64,000 nucleotides of DNA from Cellulomonas xylanilytica (GTDB lineage Bacteria > Actinomycetota > Actinomycetes > Actinomycetales > Cellulomonadaceae), in NCBI RefSeq assembly GCF_007989805.1, contig NZ_BJUB01000008.1:62001-126000 (forward strand), written 5' to 3'. Of the stretch, positions 51,761 to 61,009 are shown one piece after another. The notes beneath the pieces were generated by a model. It had not been told where the DNA came from. It did not search any database and was given only the letters and a program-made list of their open reading frames with translations. Each line of letters begins with the position of its first letter. The stretch's first letter is position 1. Position numbers and translations under genes: made by a program.

Positions 51761-52528
51761 TCAGCGCGCCAAGGACCACGCCCGGACGCCGCCGACGATG
51801 CCGGCCTGGTTCGGGACGACCACGACGTCGTCGCCGAGCCGCGCGAGCGTCGTCGCGGTGACCTGACGCGCGTTCCCGCCGCCGAGGTACAGCCGGTCCC
51901 ACACGAACACCGGCCGGAAGCCGTCGACGACGCGGCGGACCCGTCGGGACCAGAGCGCGTCACCGAGCCGCGCACGCTCCACCTGCCCGACGTACGCGTC
52001 GTAGGTGGTGCCCCAGCGCACGGGGGCGTGCGAGAGCTCGAGGTGCGGCGCAAGGACGCCGCCGTCGAACAGCGCGGTGCCGAGCCCGGTGCCGAGCGTG
52101 AGGACCAGCTCCACCCCGGTCCCGGAGATCACCCCGGCACCGTGCACCTCGGCGTCGTTGAGGACGAGGGTGGGCAGGCCCAGGCGCGTCTCGATCGCCG
52201 CGCGGATGTCGCAGCCCGCCCAGGCGGCGACCAGCGCGGGATCGATCGAGGTCCGGGGTCCGGAGCGGGTCACGTAGTGCGGGGTGGCGACGACGACCCC
52301 GTGCCGGATCATCCCGGGCATCCCGACGGTCGCGCGGTGGGCGGCCGGCAGGTCGGCGGCGATGTCCGCGATCGTCGCGACGAGGCGCTCCGGGGGGAGC
52401 GGGTAGGGAGTCGGCACCCGGACCGCCGGCGCGTGCAGCGTGCCGGCTGCGTCGAGCACCGACGCCTTGATCCCCCCGCCGCCGCAGTCGACGGCGAGCG
52501 TGAACGGGTCGGAGCCGGAGGCGGGCAC
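51761..52528 (-). CDS. ROK-family kinase, polyphosphate glucokinase-like
   Basis: A 255-residue ROK protein. It shows the N-terminal phosphate-binding loop LAVDCGGGGIKASVLD, VGMPGMIRHGVV, the catalytic Asp region LVLNDAEVHGAG (with the proton-abstracting Asp of ROK kinases), and LTLGTGLGTALFDGG followed by LELSH. The order and spacing match actinobacterial polyphosphate glucokinases, which phosphorylate glucose with polyphosphate or ATP; the last motif reads ELSH where those enzymes usually have ELGH. GTG start 6 nt after TACCGT (minus strand 52540-52535), so it is probably leaderless. Divergent from truA. Confidence 0.78.
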   Translation of the reverse strand: MPASGSDPFTLAVDCGGGGIKASVLDAAGTLHAPAVRVPTPYPLPPERLVATIADIAADLPAAHRATVGMPGMIRHGVVVATPHYVTRSGPRTSIDPALVAAWAGCDIRAAIETRLGLPTLVLNDAEVHGAGVISGTGVELVLTLGTGLGTALFDGGVLAPHLELSHAPVRWGTTYDAYVGQVERARLGDALWSRRVRRVVDGFRPVFVWDRLYLGGGNARQVTATTLARLGDDVVVVPNQAGIVGGVRAWSLAR

Positions 52529-52608
52529 GGGACCACGGTAGGCGACGGTCGGCGGGTGGTCGGCGCTGACGCACGGAGGGACGCACCGGCCGACTACCGT
52601 GTGGACCC

Positions 52609-53544
52609 GTGAGCGAGAGCAAGGACGGCGTGCCGACGGGTGCGCCGACGCAGGAGCAGGAGCCGGCCGTCCGGCTGCGGCTCGAGCTGGCGTACGACGG
52701 CACGGGGTTCGCCGGCTGGGCGATCCAGCCGGGTCTGCGGACCGTCCAGGGGGTGCTGGAGGCCGCCCTGGGCACCGTCCTGCGGACCGACGGGCCGCCG
52801 CGCGTGACGGTGGCCGGTCGCACGGACTCCGGCGTGCACGCACGCGGGCAGGTGGCGCACGTCGACATCCCTGCGGGCCTCATCGAGAAGAGCAGGGGCC
52901 GGTCGACGCGACCGGTCGACGCGGTCCTGCTCACGCGTCTCGGGGGGATCCTCCCGGCGGACCTCGTCGTGCACACGCTCGTGCGGGCGCCCGAGGGATT
53001 CGATGCCCGGTTCTCCGCGCTGAGCCGCCGCTACACCTACCGGATCTGCGACGACAGCGCGCGACGCGACCCGCTGTCGCGCGCGCACGTCCTGTGGCAC
53101 CGCCGAGGGCTCGACGTCGACGCGATGGCGGCCGCGGCGCGGCCCCTCGTCGGCCGCCACGACTTCGCGTCGTACTGCAAGCCGCGGGCAGGCGCGACGA
53201 CCATCAGGACGCTCGAGGCGTTCGCGTGGTCCCGCCCGGTCGACGGGCCCGACGCCGGCCTGGTGGTGGCGACGGTGCAGGCGGACGCGTTCTGCCACTC
53301 GATGGTGCGCTCGCTGGTCGGCGCGAGCCTGGCCGTCGGGGAGGGACGTCGTGGGTCCGGCTGGCCGGCGGAGCTCCTCGCCGCCCGGCGCCGTGGCGAG
53401 GGCGTGCACGTCGTCGCGGCCCACGGGCTCACCCTCGAGGAGGTGGGCTACCCGCCGGACGACGAGCTGGCCGCCCGGGCCGTCCAGACGAGGGCGCGGC
53501 GGGCCGCTGACGACCTGCAGCACGCGGCGAGCTGCTGCGGCTGA
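52609..53544 (+). CDS. truA: tRNA pseudouridine(38-40) synthase TruA
   Basis: Isomerises uridines 38-40 in the tRNA anticodon arm. The 311-residue protein has [20 protein letters not shown], the catalytic [14 protein letters not shown] (D73), RRYTYRI, the [10 protein letters not shown] segment and [14 protein letters not shown]. The GTG start follows TACCGT (52595-52600) by 8 nt, so it appears leaderless. Its place downstream of rplQ and upstream of rplM-rpsI is conserved in Actinobacteria, although here five other genes intervene before rplM. Confidence 0.96.
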   Translation: MSESKDGVPTGAPTQEQEPAVRLRLELAYDGTGFAGWAIQPGLRTVQGVLEAALGTVLRTDGPPRVTVAGRTDSGVHARGQVAHVDIPAGLIEKSRGRSTRPVDAVLLTRLGGILPADLVVHTLVRAPEGFDARFSALSRRYTYRICDDSARRDPLSRAHVLWHRRGLDVDAMAAAARPLVGRHDFASYCKPRAGATTIRTLEAFAWSRPVDGPDAGLVVATVQADAFCHSMVRSLVGASLAVGEGRRGSGWPAELLAARRRGEGVHVVAAHGLTLEEVGYPPDDELAARAVQTRARRAADDLQHAASCCG

Positions 53545-53552
53545 CAGCACGA

Positions 53553-53581
53553 CGCCCCGGCCGGGCGAGCCGGCCGGGGCG
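53553..53581. terminator. Bidirectional terminator between truA and the DUF5709-like gene
   Basis: CGCCCCGGCCGG (53553-53564) pairs perfectly over 12 bp with 53570-53581 around GCGAG. It lies between two convergent genes and can serve both. Confidence 0.8.
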
Positions 53582-53592
53582 GTGCGGTGCGG

Positions 53593-54033
53593 TCAGACCT
53601 CGTCGACGTCGTCGCGGTAGCGGCGGTCGTCGACGTACTCCTCCTCGATGAGGTGCACGGCGGCCTCCTCGGCGCTCGCGGCACCGCCGGAGATCCCCGC
53701 GTCGATGGCGAACCCGTCGGTCCCACCGGCCTCGACGGCGTTGTCGTCCTCGACCAACCGACCGGCGCGGTACTCGTCGCGGTCAGGACGCGGTCGCGCC
53801 TCCCAGATCTCGGGCTCCTCCTGACCGATCCGCTGGTCGATCGTCTCCCGGTGCGCCTCCTCCCACGGCGTCTCGCCGTAGTGGTTCGACCGGGGCCGCT
53901 CGGGGACGGTGTAGCCCTCGTCGAGCGCGTCGTCGAGACCGCGGTCGAGCAGGGTGTCCTCGCTCGTGAGCTGGTCGGTGTCGCCCTCGCTGTCGAGCTC
54001 GGGATCGGTGCTGGTGGCAGGTGTGTCACTCAT
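53593..54033 (-). CDS. DUF5709-like acidic protein
   Basis: A 146-residue, highly acidic, soluble protein without signal peptide or membrane segment. The central block with LDRGLDDALDEGYTVPERP, GETPWEEAHRETIDQRIGQE and EPEIW matches my recollection of the actinobacterial DUF5709 family, whose function is unknown. The C-terminus has AASAEEAAVHLIEEE. GAGGG lies before the ATG. No role can be inferred from context; the divergent neighbour is an ABC-F gene. Confidence 0.78.
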   Translation of the reverse strand: MSDTPATSTDPELDSEGDTDQLTSEDTLLDRGLDDALDEGYTVPERPRSNHYGETPWEEAHRETIDQRIGQEEPEIWEARPRPDRDEYRAGRLVEDDNAVEAGGTDGFAIDAGISGGAASAEEAAVHLIEEEYVDDRRYRDDVDEV

Positions 54034-54136
54034 GCGTCCGACCCTCGCACCGAGCGCGGCCCGGCGCCAGAGGTCGTGGCCAACGCCACGATCAATCCGT
54101 TGTCCTCGCGCACGGCGGGCCAGGGACACTGGGCGC

Positions 54137-55819
54137 ATGGGCCACCTCGACATCGGCGGCATCGGGTACTTCCTGCCCGACGGCCGTCCGCTCCTCGACG
54201 ACGTGTCGTTCCAGGTCGGTGACGGCGCCCGCGTCGCGCTCGTCGGACCCAACGGGGCCGGCAAGACGACGCTGCTGCGGATCGTCGCCGGGGACGAGGC
54301 GCCGCACGCGGGGTCCGTGGGGCGCAGCGGGGGGCTGGGCATCATGCGGCAGGACATCGGCCGCATCGACGACGACCGCTCGATCCGGGACCTGCTGGCG
54401 TCGCTCGCCTCGCCGGCCGTCCGGGACGCCGCGGTCGAGCTGGCGGCGGCGGAGCTGGGCATCATGGAGGTCGACGACGAGCCTGCGCAGATGCGGTACG
54501 CGCAGGCGCTGGTCGACTGGGCAGACGTCGGTGGGTACGAGGCGGAGGCGGGCTGGGACCGCGTCACCGACGCCGTGCTGTCCATCCCGTTCGACGCCGC
54601 GCAGCACCGTGAGGTCCGCACGCTGTCCGGGGGCGAGCAGAAGCGGCTGGTGCTCGAGGCGCTGCTGCGCGGCCCGGACGAGGTGCTGCTGCTCGACGAG
54701 CCCGACAACGCCCTGGACGTGCCGACGAAGCGCTGGCTCGAGGACAAGCTGCGGGCGTCGAGCAAGACCGTGCTCTTCGTCAGCCACGACCGCGAGATGC
54801 TCGCCCGGGTGGCCACCCAGGTGGCGACGCTCGAGCCTGGAGTCAACGGTGCAGCCGTGTGGGTGCACGGCGGCGGCTTCGCCACGTACCACCAGGCCCG
54901 CGAGGACCGGCGCTCGCGGCTGGAGGAGCTGCTGCGACGGTGGGAGGAGGAGCACGCGAAGCTCAAGGAGCTGGTGCTCACCCTCAAGACGAAGGCCGCC
55001 TTCAACGACGGGCTGGCGTCGCGGTACTCCGCGGCGCAGACGCGCCTGCGCAAGTTCGAGGAGGCGGGGCCGCCGACGCTGCTGGCGCGCGAGCAGAACG
55101 TCAAGGTCCGGCTGCGCGGCGGTCGGACCGCCAAGCGCGCGGTCGTGGCGAGCGACCTGGAGCTCACGGGCCTCATGAAGCCCTTCGACCTCGAGGTCTG
55201 GTTCGGCGAGCGCGTCGCGGTGCTGGGCTCCAACGGTTCCGGCAAGTCGCACTTCCTGCGGTTGCTCGCGGCCGGCGGCAGCGACCCGAGCCCCGAGCAC
55301 GCGCCCGCCGACGACCTTCCGGTCGCGCCCGTCAAGCACACCGGACGGGTCGTCCTCGGCCCGCGGGTCCGGCCCGGCTGGTTCGCGCAGAACCACGGCC
55401 ACCCGGAGCTCGTCGGCCGGACGCTGCTGGAGATCCTGCACCGGGGCGAGGGGCACCGCGCCGGTCTGGGACGCGAGCAGGCCAGCAAGGCGCTCGACCG
55501 GTACGAGCTGGTCGCCGCGGCCGAGCAGCGGTACGAGACGCTGTCCGGCGGGCAGCAGGCGCGTCTGCAGATCCTCCTGCTCGAGCTCGGGGGAGCGACG
55601 CTGCTGCTTCTCGACGAGCCCACCGACAACCTGGACCTGCACTCCGCCGAGGCGTTGGAGACCGGGCTCGCGGCCTTCGAGGGCACGGTCCTGGCGGTCA
55701 CGCACGACCGCTGGTTCACCCGGACGTTCGACCGGTTCCTCGTGTTCGGCGCGGACGGGGAGGTCGTCGAGACGCCCGAGCCCGTCTGGGACGCCGGGCG
55801 CGTGGACCGGGTGCGCTGA
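54137..55819 (+). CDS. ABC-F family ATPase
   Basis: A 560-residue protein of two ABC ATPase domains in one chain and no membrane segment, the ABC-F architecture. Domain 1: Walker A GPNGAGKTT, signature LSGGEQKR, Walker B VLLLDEPDNALD. A basic helical linker (about 245-335) follows. Domain 2: Walker A GSNGSGKS, signature LSGGQQAR, Walker B LLLLDEPTDNLD. ABC-F proteins act on the ribosome, either as antibiotic-protection or translation factors; the linker that would distinguish these cannot be typed by eye. ATG at 54137 closely follows a GACACT box, so it is possibly leaderless. Confidence 0.92.
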   Translation: MGHLDIGGIGYFLPDGRPLLDDVSFQVGDGARVALVGPNGAGKTTLLRIVAGDEAPHAGSVGRSGGLGIMRQDIGRIDDDRSIRDLLASLASPAVRDAAVELAAAELGIMEVDDEPAQMRYAQALVDWADVGGYEAEAGWDRVTDAVLSIPFDAAQHREVRTLSGGEQKRLVLEALLRGPDEVLLLDEPDNALDVPTKRWLEDKLRASSKTVLFVSHDREMLARVATQVATLEPGVNGAAVWVHGGGFATYHQAREDRRSRLEELLRRWEEEHAKLKELVLTLKTKAAFNDGLASRYSAAQTRLRKFEEAGPPTLLAREQNVKVRLRGGRTAKRAVVASDLELTGLMKPFDLEVWFGERVAVLGSNGSGKSHFLRLLAAGGSDPSPEHAPADDLPVAPVKHTGRVVLGPRVRPGWFAQNHGHPELVGRTLLEILHRGEGHRAGLGREQASKALDRYELVAAAEQRYETLSGGQQARLQILLLELGGATLLLLDEPTDNLDLHSAEALETGLAAFEGTVLAVTHDRWFTRTFDRFLVFGADGEVVETPEPVWDAGRVDRVR

Positions 55820-55832
55820 GGCGTCGGCCTGC

Positions 55833-56429
55833 TCAGAGCAGCAGCGTGACGGCGAGCGTCGCCATGACGACCGCGATGACGATGTCGAGCACCTGCCAGG
55901 CGCGCGGCCGGGCGAAGACGGGGCGCAGGTAGGTGGCGCCGAACCCGAGGGCGGTGAACCACGTGATGCTCGCGAGCACGGCCCCGGCGCCGAACACCCA
56001 CGCGCCGGGGTCGTGCTGGTGGGCCAGCGAGCCCAGCAGCACGACGGTGTCCAGGTAGACGTGCGGGTTGAGGAACGTCAGCGCGAGGCACGTGGTGAGG
56101 ACGGCCCCGAGCGAGGCCGGCCCCTCCGTCGCGGGGTCGAGGCGCTCGGGCCGTCGTGCCCGACGCGCCGCACCGACGGCGAGCACGAGGAGGAAGGCGG
56201 CACCCGCGTACCGGGTGACGGTCAGGACGGCGGGGTTCTCGGTGACGAGCGCGCCGAGCCCGGCGATCCCGGCGGCGATCAGCAGCGCGTCCGCGACGGC
56301 GCAGACCGCGACGACGGGCAGCACGTGCTCTCGCCGGATGCCCTGGCGCAGCACGAAGGCGTTCTGGGCACCGATGGCGACGATGAGGGACAGCGCGGTG
56401 AGGTAGCCCGAGAGGGCAGCGGCGGGCAT
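55833..56429 (-). CDS. lysE: LysE/ArgO-type amino acid exporter
   Basis: A 198-residue membrane protein with five or six hydrophobic segments. The N-terminal SLIVAIGAQNAFVLRQG is the LysE-family signature, and LTFLNPHVYLDTVVLLGS marks the second conserved block. These exporters remove excess lysine or arginine. TAGCGT lies 7 nt before the ATG at 56429, supporting a leaderless start there rather than at the ATG 27 nt upstream. It is divergent from a LysR-type gene of the LysG/ArgP class, the classic lysE-lysG pair, with a dyad between them. Confidence 0.92.
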   Translation of the reverse strand: MPAAALSGYLTALSLIVAIGAQNAFVLRQGIRREHVLPVVAVCAVADALLIAAGIAGLGALVTENPAVLTVTRYAGAAFLLVLAVGAARRARRPERLDPATEGPASLGAVLTTCLALTFLNPHVYLDTVVLLGSLAHQHDPGAWVFGAGAVLASITWFTALGFGATYLRPVFARPRAWQVLDIVIAVVMATLAVTLLL

Positions 56430-56470
56430 GACGACGACGCTAGGCGCCGGGTCCATCTGTAGTCCAGTTC

Positions 56471-56497
56471 ATGATCCTGGCGAAGCATTAGGATCAT
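56471..56497. promoter_or_regulatory. LysG operator (inverted repeat in the lysE-lysG spacer)
   Basis: ATGATCCT (56471-56478) and AGGATCAT (56490-56497) form a perfect 8-bp inverted repeat with an 11-bp spacer, giving the T-N11-A geometry of LysR sites. The right arm overlaps the lysG -10 box TAGGAT (56489-56494), which fits autorepression of lysG plus inducer-dependent activation of lysE. Confidence 0.78.
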
Positions 56498-56501
56498 TCA
56501 T

Positions 56502-57461
56502 GTGGCCTTCGACTCGGATCAGCTCAGCGCCCTCGCCGCCGTCGTGCACGAGGGCAGCTTCGACGCCGCCGCGCAGCGTCTGCACGTCACTCCGTCGGCG
56601 GTGAGCCAGCGCATCAAGGCGCTGGAACAGCAGGTGGGACGCGTGCTGGTGCTCCGGACGCGGCCGTGCAGACCCACCGACGACGGTGAGGTCCTGGTGC
56701 GGCTGGCCGGCCAGCAGGAGCTGCTCGGACGCGATGCGATGGCGCAGCTGGTGCCCGCACCGGGTGCGTCGCGCGCCGCACCGTCGAAGCGACGGCTGCC
56801 CGTCGCGGTCAACGACGACTCGATGTCCACGTGGTTCCCGGCGGCCGTCGCGGACCTCCCCGCGGACGTCCTGCTGGACCTGCGGCGCGAGGACCAGGAG
56901 CTGTCCGCGGACCTGCTGCGCGACGGCACCGTGATGGCGGCGGTCACCGCGGACCCGCGCGCCGTGCAGGGCTGTCGGGTCCGGCGGCTGGGCGCGATGC
57001 GGTACCTCGCCGTCGCGGCACCGGACCGCCGGGACCGCTGGTTCGCGGACGGGCTGGGGGCGGAGGCCTTCGCGGCGGCGCCGTTGCTGGCGTTCAACCG
57101 GGAGGATGGCCTGCAGGAACGCTTCGTGGCGTCGGTCGTGGGGCGTCGCACGGTGACACCGCACGTCCACTACGTGCCGTCGCAGTCGGCGTTCGTGGGG
57201 CTGGTCCAGGCGGGGCTCGGCTGGGGGATGGTGCCCGAGGTCGCGGCCGCCCCGTTGATCGCCGCCGGCGCGCTCGTCGAGATCCGGGCCGGGCGCTCCC
57301 TGGACGTCCCGCTTTACTGGCAGCACTGGGCGCTGCGGACCCCGACGCTCGACGACCTCACGGAGCGCGTCGTGCGCGCAGCGTCCGCGGCGCTGCGACC
57401 GGTGCGCCGGCACGGCCCGCCGTCGACCGCGGGCCGCACGGCGGTCGCCGACCGCGGCTGA
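56502..57461 (+). CDS. lysG: LysR-type regulator of the LysG/ArgP class
   Basis: A 319-residue LysR-family activator. Residues 3-62 are the winged HTH (LSALAAVVHEGSFDAAAQRL, HVTPSAVSQRIKALEQQVGR); residues about 95-290 form the inducer-binding domain with LAFNREDGLQERFV and GLGWGMVPE. In related systems lysine, arginine or histidine acts as inducer. The GTG start lies 7 nt after TAGGAT, so it is probably leaderless. The proline/arginine-rich C-terminus from about residue 295 has no clear function. Confidence 0.92.
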   Translation: MAFDSDQLSALAAVVHEGSFDAAAQRLHVTPSAVSQRIKALEQQVGRVLVLRTRPCRPTDDGEVLVRLAGQQELLGRDAMAQLVPAPGASRAAPSKRRLPVAVNDDSMSTWFPAAVADLPADVLLDLRREDQELSADLLRDGTVMAAVTADPRAVQGCRVRRLGAMRYLAVAAPDRRDRWFADGLGAEAFAAAPLLAFNREDGLQERFVASVVGRRTVTPHVHYVPSQSAFVGLVQAGLGWGMVPEVAAAPLIAAGALVEIRAGRSLDVPLYWQHWALRTPTLDDLTERVVRAASAALRPVRRHGPPSTAGRTAVADRG

Positions 57462-57494
57462 CGGAAGCGGGGCCCGGCGTCGGAGTTCCGCGTT

Positions 57495-57524
57495 TTGACC
57501 CCTCGGTCCGCCGCCAGGTAATCT
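57495..57524 (+). promoter_or_regulatory. rplM-rpsI promoter
   Basis: TTGACC (57495-57500) and TAATCT (57519-57524) are spaced by 18 bp. A start near 57531 gives a leader of about 180 nt. The segment CCAGGTAA at the -10 is shared with the rpsL promoter at 27596-27624. Confidence 0.8.
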
Positions 57525-57713
57525 TGTGAGTCGTTGTGCGTCCCCGTCCCGGCGGCTGCTGGTGCCTTCTCAGCACCCAGCACCGAGCCAGGACGGCAGG
57601 GCCGGTGCGTTCCCGCTCGCCGCCTGGATGCCGACGAGAGCATTCATCGGCGGACCCGCACCCTGCGGAGTCCCGCCGCGACAAGATTCGCAACGAAACG
57701 AAGGCTGACGACC

Positions 57714-58163
57714 GTGCGCACGTACACCCCGAAGCCCGGCGACGTCGAGCGGACCTGGCACATCATCGACGCGAACGATGTCGTCCTGGGTCGCCTGGCC
57801 ACACATGTGGCCACGTTGCTGCGCGGCAAGCACAAGGCAACCTTTGCTCCCCACGTCGACGGCGGTGACTTCGTCATCGTCATCAACGCGAGCAAGGTGG
57901 CACTGACCGGCAACAAGCGCGAGAACAAGCTCGCGTACCGCCACTCCGGGTACCCGGGTGGCCTGCGGGCCGTGGCCTACTCCGACCTCCTGGAGAAGCA
58001 CCCCGAGCGCGCGATCGAGAAGGCTGTCCGCGGCATGCTCCCCAAGAGCTCGCTCGCGCGCCAGCAGCTCACCAAGCTCAAGGTCTACGCCGGTGCCGAG
58101 CACCCGCACGCGGCGCAGCAGCCGAAGCCCTTCGAGATCACCCAGGTCTCTCAGCAGGCGTGA
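57714..58163 (+). CDS. rplM: 50S ribosomal protein L13
   Basis: L13 (uL13) is an early 50S assembly protein. The 149-residue protein has [40 protein letters not shown], the [11 protein letters not shown] segment and [23 protein letters not shown] start with GAAGGCTGACGACC upstream. First gene of the rplM-rpsI operon. Confidence 0.97.
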   Translation: MRTYTPKPGDVERTWHIIDANDVVLGRLATHVATLLRGKHKATFAPHVDGGDFVIVINASKVALTGNKRENKLAYRHSGYPGGLRAVAYSDLLEKHPERAIEKAVRGMLPKSSLARQQLTKLKVYAGAEHPHAAQQPKPFEITQVSQQA

Positions 58164-58201
58164 GCCGGCTGAGTACAGAGAACAAGGACGCGAGGACACC
58201 A

Positions 58202-58690
58202 GTGGCAGAGACCACGGTCGACATCGACCTCGAGGGCGATGACACCCCCACCAGCTACACCTCCGAGACGGCTGCCCCCACGGGCCGCGGTCAGAGCATC
58301 ACGGCACCGGCGAACGCGCTCGGCCGTCGCAAGGAGGCCATCGCGCGCGTGCGCCTGGTCCCCGGCACCGGTCAGTGGAAGGTCAACGGGCGCACGCTCG
58401 AGGACTACTTCCCGAACAAGGTGCACCAGCAGCTCGTGAACTCCCCGTTCAAGCTGGTCGACGTCGAGGGCCGTTTCGACGTCGTCGCCCGCATCACCGG
58501 CGGTGGCGTGAGCGGCCAGGCCGGCGCGCTGCGCCTGGGCATCGCCCGTGCGCTGAACGCGATCGACGAGGAGCACAACCGCCCGGCCCTGAAGAAGGCC
58601 GGCTTCCTGACCCGCGACGCCCGCGTCGTGGAGCGCAAGAAGGCCGGCCTCAAGAAGGCCCGTAAGGCTCCGCAGTACTCGAAGCGCTGA
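58202..58690 (+). CDS. rpsI: 30S ribosomal protein S9
   Basis: S9 (uS9) has a C-terminal tail that reaches P-site tRNA. The 162-residue form chosen here starts at GTG 58202 with GAGG 6 nt upstream; about 38 acidic N-terminal residues precede the core [40 protein letters not shown] and the terminal APQYSKR. A GTG at 58160 overlapping rplM is open in the same frame but lacks an RBS. Confidence 0.95.
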   Translation: MAETTVDIDLEGDDTPTSYTSETAAPTGRGQSITAPANALGRRKEAIARVRLVPGTGQWKVNGRTLEDYFPNKVHQQLVNSPFKLVDVEGRFDVVARITGGGVSGQAGALRLGIARALNAIDEEHNRPALKKAGFLTRDARVVERKKAGLKKARKAPQYSKR

Positions 58691-58705
58691 TCGTCGCGCT
58701 TCGGC

Positions 58706-58745
58706 CCGATGGCCCTGCCGGTCTCTCGACCAGCGGGGCCATCGG
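58706..58745 (+). terminator. Probable terminator after rpsI
   Basis: CCGATGGCCC (58706-58715) pairs perfectly with GGGCCATCGG (58736-58745), with additional pairing possible inside the 20-nt loop. It lies 15 bp after rpsI and separates it from glmM. Confidence 0.65.
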
Positions 58746-58826
58746 CATGTCTGCAACCATCGACATCGAGCACGACGGGGGGCGCGCCACGGCTGCCGCG
58801 CCCCGCAAGGACGAAGGAGCCTGACC

Positions 58827-60176
58827 ATGGGTCGACTGTTCGGGACCGACGGCGTGCGTGGGCTCGCCAACCGGGACGTCACTGCTGAGCTCGCGCTCGA
58901 CCTCTCGGTGGCGGCCGCGCACGTGCTCGGCTCGCTGGGGGAGTTCGAGGGGCACCGGCCCCGGGCGATCGTCGGGCGGGACAGCCGCGCCTCGGGGGAG
59001 TTCCTCGCCGCTGCCGTGTCCGCCGGCCTCGCCTCGGCGGGCGTGGACGTCAACAACGTCGGCGTGCTGCCGACGCCCGCCGTGGCCTTCTTGACCGCCG
59101 AGCTCGGCGTCGACATCGGGGTCGTCCTGTCGGCCTCGCACAACCCGATGCCCGACAACGGCATCAAGTTCCTGGCCAAGGGCGGGCACAAGCTCGACGA
59201 CGAGCTCGAGGCCGCCATCGAGGCGCGCATGGGTGAGAGCTGGGAGCGCCCGCTCGGCGGGGACGTCGGCCGCATCCGCGTCGACACCGGCCGTGCCGGC
59301 GAGCAGTACATCGAGCACCTCGTCGGCACCATCGACGTGCCGCTGACGGGTCTGCGCATCGCGGTCGACTGCGCGAACGGCGCGGCGAGCGAGGTCGGTC
59401 CCGCGTCCCTGCGGGCAGCCGGCGCCGATGTCGTCGTCATCAACGCCTCGCCCGACGGCCGCAACATCAACGAGAAGTGCGGCTCGACGCACCCCGAGCA
59501 GCTGCAGGCCGCGGTCGTGGCCTCCGAGGCCGACCTCGGCGTCGCGTTCGACGGGGACGCCGACCGGTGCCTCGCCGTCGACGCGTCCGGTGCGCTGGTG
59601 GACGGCGACCAGATCATGGGGATCCTGGCGATCGCGATGCGCGACCGCGGCGACCTGGTGGCCGACACGCTGGTCACCACCGTCATGAGCAACCTCGGCC
59701 TCAAGATCGCGATGACCGAGGCGGGGATCGCGACGATCGACACCGCGGTCGGCGACCGGTACGTGCTCGAGGCGATGCGGGCGGGCGGCTACTCCCTCGG
59801 CGGCGAGCAGTCGGGGCACATCATCATGGCCGCGCACGCGACCACCGGCGACGGTGTCCTCACCGCGCTGCAGCTGGCCGCGCGGGTCGCGGCGACGGGG
59901 ACGACGATCGCCGACCTCGCCGGGGTCGTCCGGCGGCTGCCGCAGACTCTCGTGAACGTGCCGGGCGTCGACAAGCGCCGCGCGTCGTCGGACGAGTCGC
60001 TGCTGGACGCGGTGCGCGAGGCGGAGGCCGTGCTGGGCAGCACGGGCCGGGTGCTGCTGCGCTCGTCGGGCACCGAGGACCTCGTCCGGGTCATGGTCGA
60101 GGCCGGGACGCAGACGGAGGCGGACCGGGTGGCGCACGAGCTGGCCGACGTCGTCCTGGACCGGCTGGCGCTGTAG
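58827..60176 (+). CDS. glmM: Phosphoglucosamine mutase
   Basis: Interconverts glucosamine-6-phosphate and glucosamine-1-phosphate for UDP-GlcNAc synthesis. The 449-residue protein has [13 protein letters not shown], the active-site serine S104 in [14 protein letters not shown], the Mg loop [11 protein letters not shown], the sugar-binding GGEQSGHII and the phosphate-binding [27 protein letters not shown] precedes the ATG. Conserved neighbour of rpsI in Actinobacteria. The stop overlaps the def GTG by 1 nt. Confidence 0.97.
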   Translation: MGRLFGTDGVRGLANRDVTAELALDLSVAAAHVLGSLGEFEGHRPRAIVGRDSRASGEFLAAAVSAGLASAGVDVNNVGVLPTPAVAFLTAELGVDIGVVLSASHNPMPDNGIKFLAKGGHKLDDELEAAIEARMGESWERPLGGDVGRIRVDTGRAGEQYIEHLVGTIDVPLTGLRIAVDCANGAASEVGPASLRAAGADVVVINASPDGRNINEKCGSTHPEQLQAAVVASEADLGVAFDGDADRCLAVDASGALVDGDQIMGILAIAMRDRGDLVADTLVTTVMSNLGLKIAMTEAGIATIDTAVGDRYVLEAMRAGGYSLGGEQSGHIIMAAHATTGDGVLTALQLAARVAATGTTIADLAGVVRRLPQTLVNVPGVDKRRASSDESLLDAVREAEAVLGSTGRVLLRSSGTEDLVRVMVEAGTQTEADRVAHELADVVLDRLAL

Positions 60177-60841
60177 TGCCGTCGGGGCCGCAGTGGGACC
60201 AGGCGCTGCGTGACGTGGCGCTGTGGATCATCGAGTCCGGCACGCGCTCGCCCGAGGGTGTGGCGCCCATCGTCCAGGCCGGGCACCCGGCGCTGCGGAC
60301 CGTGGCCACGCCGTACGACGGTCAGCTGTCCGACGAGGAGCTGACCGCGCTCCTCGACGTGATGCACCGGACGATGCGGGCGGCACCCGGCGTCGGGCTG
60401 GCGGCGCCGCAGCTCGGGCTGCCGGTGGCGATCGCGGTGCTCGAGGACCCGGGCACCGTCCTCGAGGAGCACGCGCAGGTCCGGGAGCGCGAGCCGCTGC
60501 CGTACCGGGTCCTGGTGAACCCGCGGTACACCCCGGTCGGCGACGAGCGTGCCGCGTTCTACGAGGGCTGCCTGAGCGTCGTCGGCTACCAGGCGGTCGT
60601 CGCCCGCGCGCGGCACGTGCACCTGACCGGTACGGACGAGAGCGGCGCCGCTGTGGACGAGATCGTGGGCGGCTGGTCCGCGCGCATCGTCCAGCACGAG
60701 ACCGACCACCTCGCCGGGACGCTGTACCTGGACCGGGCCGAGCTGCGCTCGCTCGCGGCCACCGACGACTTCGGTGCGCGGTGGGCGGCGGAGCCTACGC
60801 CCGCCGCCGCTGCGCGCGCACTGGGGTTCGGGCTGGACTGA
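60176..60841 (+). CDS. def: Peptide deformylase
   Basis: Removes the N-formyl group from new proteins. The 221-residue protein has motif 1 GVGLAAPQLG, motif 2 YEGCLSVVGY (metal Cys) and motif 3 QHETDHLAGT (metal His pair and catalytic Glu). About 35 residues precede the core and about 25 follow. GTG start overlapping the glmM stop, so it is cotranslated with it. The map gene for the next maturation step lies far away at 45167. Confidence 0.93.
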   Translation: MPSGPQWDQALRDVALWIIESGTRSPEGVAPIVQAGHPALRTVATPYDGQLSDEELTALLDVMHRTMRAAPGVGLAAPQLGLPVAIAVLEDPGTVLEEHAQVREREPLPYRVLVNPRYTPVGDERAAFYEGCLSVVGYQAVVARARHVHLTGTDESGAAVDEIVGGWSARIVQHETDHLAGTLYLDRAELRSLAATDDFGARWAAEPTPAAAARALGFGLD

Positions 60842-60876
60842 GCACCAGACCCCGGGTGGAGCCGGCGTCCGACCCC

Positions 60877-60912
60877 GGGATGAATCGGGGCTGCACCAGG
60901 GATGAACCGGGG
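60877..60912. promoter_or_regulatory. Direct repeats upstream of dedA (possible operator)
   Basis: GGGATGAATCGGGG (60877-60890) and GGGATGAACCGGGG (60899-60912) are direct repeats with a 22-bp period, two helical turns. A third, poorer match (CCGGGTGGAGCCGG) begins at about 60852. They lie just upstream of a -10 TACCGT (60947-60952) before the DedA gene, as expected for a response-regulator-type activator site. The spacer 60842-61009 holds no gene. Confidence 0.5.
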
Positions 60913-61009
60913 GTCACCCCTATGTCGTCCGGGTGTTGTGGCGACTTACCGTGGGGGCACGACATCGGGCGGACCACCGCCGGGTGCACGACGCAGGAGC
61001 TGATGTCAC

